A DNA stretch of 31,111 nucleotides, from positions 1 to 31,111 of the forward strand of contig CACXLY010000024.1 in the NCBI GenBank assembly GCA_902768605.1, given 5' to 3'. A program made the position numbers and the translations under genes. The notes beneath the pieces were generated by a model that was not told the DNA's origin, did no database searches, and saw nothing but the letters and a program-made list of their open reading frames with translations. Below, piece after piece: positions 31,086 through 31,111 of the stretch (position 1 is the stretch's first letter; every line of letters starts with the position of its first letter). This stretch comes from an uncultured Bacteroidales bacterium. Lineage in GTDB: Bacteria > Bacteroidota > Bacteroidia > Bacteroidales > Bacteroidaceae.

Positions 31086-31111
31086 CGACATTTTGAAATG
31101 CCGCTGATGCT

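Overview
The window looks like a chromosomal segment from a member of the Bacteroidales, most likely a gut or rumen Prevotella-like organism. Four things point there: the exported proteins carry C-terminal YDLSGR-type tails; the V/A-type ATPase operon contains the DUF2764 gene typical of this phylum; the HU protein is of the Bacteroidetes HU-HIG type; and several upstream regions hold Bacteroidetes-type TAnnTTTG -7 boxes. All thirteen recognisable genes lie on the minus strand. I see no tRNA, rRNA, CRISPR array, prophage or complete transposase gene.

Layout in increasing coordinate. First come three exported proteins: a Big2/FISUMP-like protein (285-2114), an unrecognised exported protein (2147-3730) and an Omp28/thioredoxin-like protein (3828-5678). 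Next is a V/A-ATPase operon read in the order E, DUF2764, four-helix-bundle (IVP/S23) gene, A, B (10888 down to 5831). It ends in a strong intrinsic terminator right after B, so the usual D, I and K genes are absent. Then follow a GH29 alpha-L-fucosidase (11020-12393), a fasciclin-domain lipoprotein (12787-14943) and a 1723-residue acidic exported protein with four discoidin-like modules, helical linkers and a dockerin-like tail (15050-20221). After these come two tandem paralogous giant CotH-kinase surface proteins (21035-24958 and 25189-29580) with different C-terminal tails, and finally an HU-family DNA-binding protein (30245-30709).

The exported proteins appear to be a surface or glycan-interaction set: fucosidase, fasciclin lipoprotein, discoidin-like carbohydrate-binding modules and CotH kinases. 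No SusC/SusD pair is present. The ATPase operon is a housekeeping block interrupted by a small passenger gene.

The most unusual content is between and inside the genes. There are at least four dispersed repeat classes. (1) A/T-rich 'aattcataattcat' repeats, often as inverted arms; one inverted pair encloses the four-helix-bundle gene, and a nearly identical pair in the same operon is empty. (2) Three arrays with a strict 22-bp period. (3) A structured element built of 13-nt hairpins (5-bp stem, 3-nt loop) followed by GAMAGAAC, with eight hairpins in three copies showing compensatory stem changes; one copy sits inside a 282-bp unit with perfect 15-bp terminal inverted repeats. (4) Simple tandem repeats of 7, 9, 13 and about 15 bp. 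A/T repeats of class 1 have also entered two coding regions in frame, directly before the YDLSGR tail.
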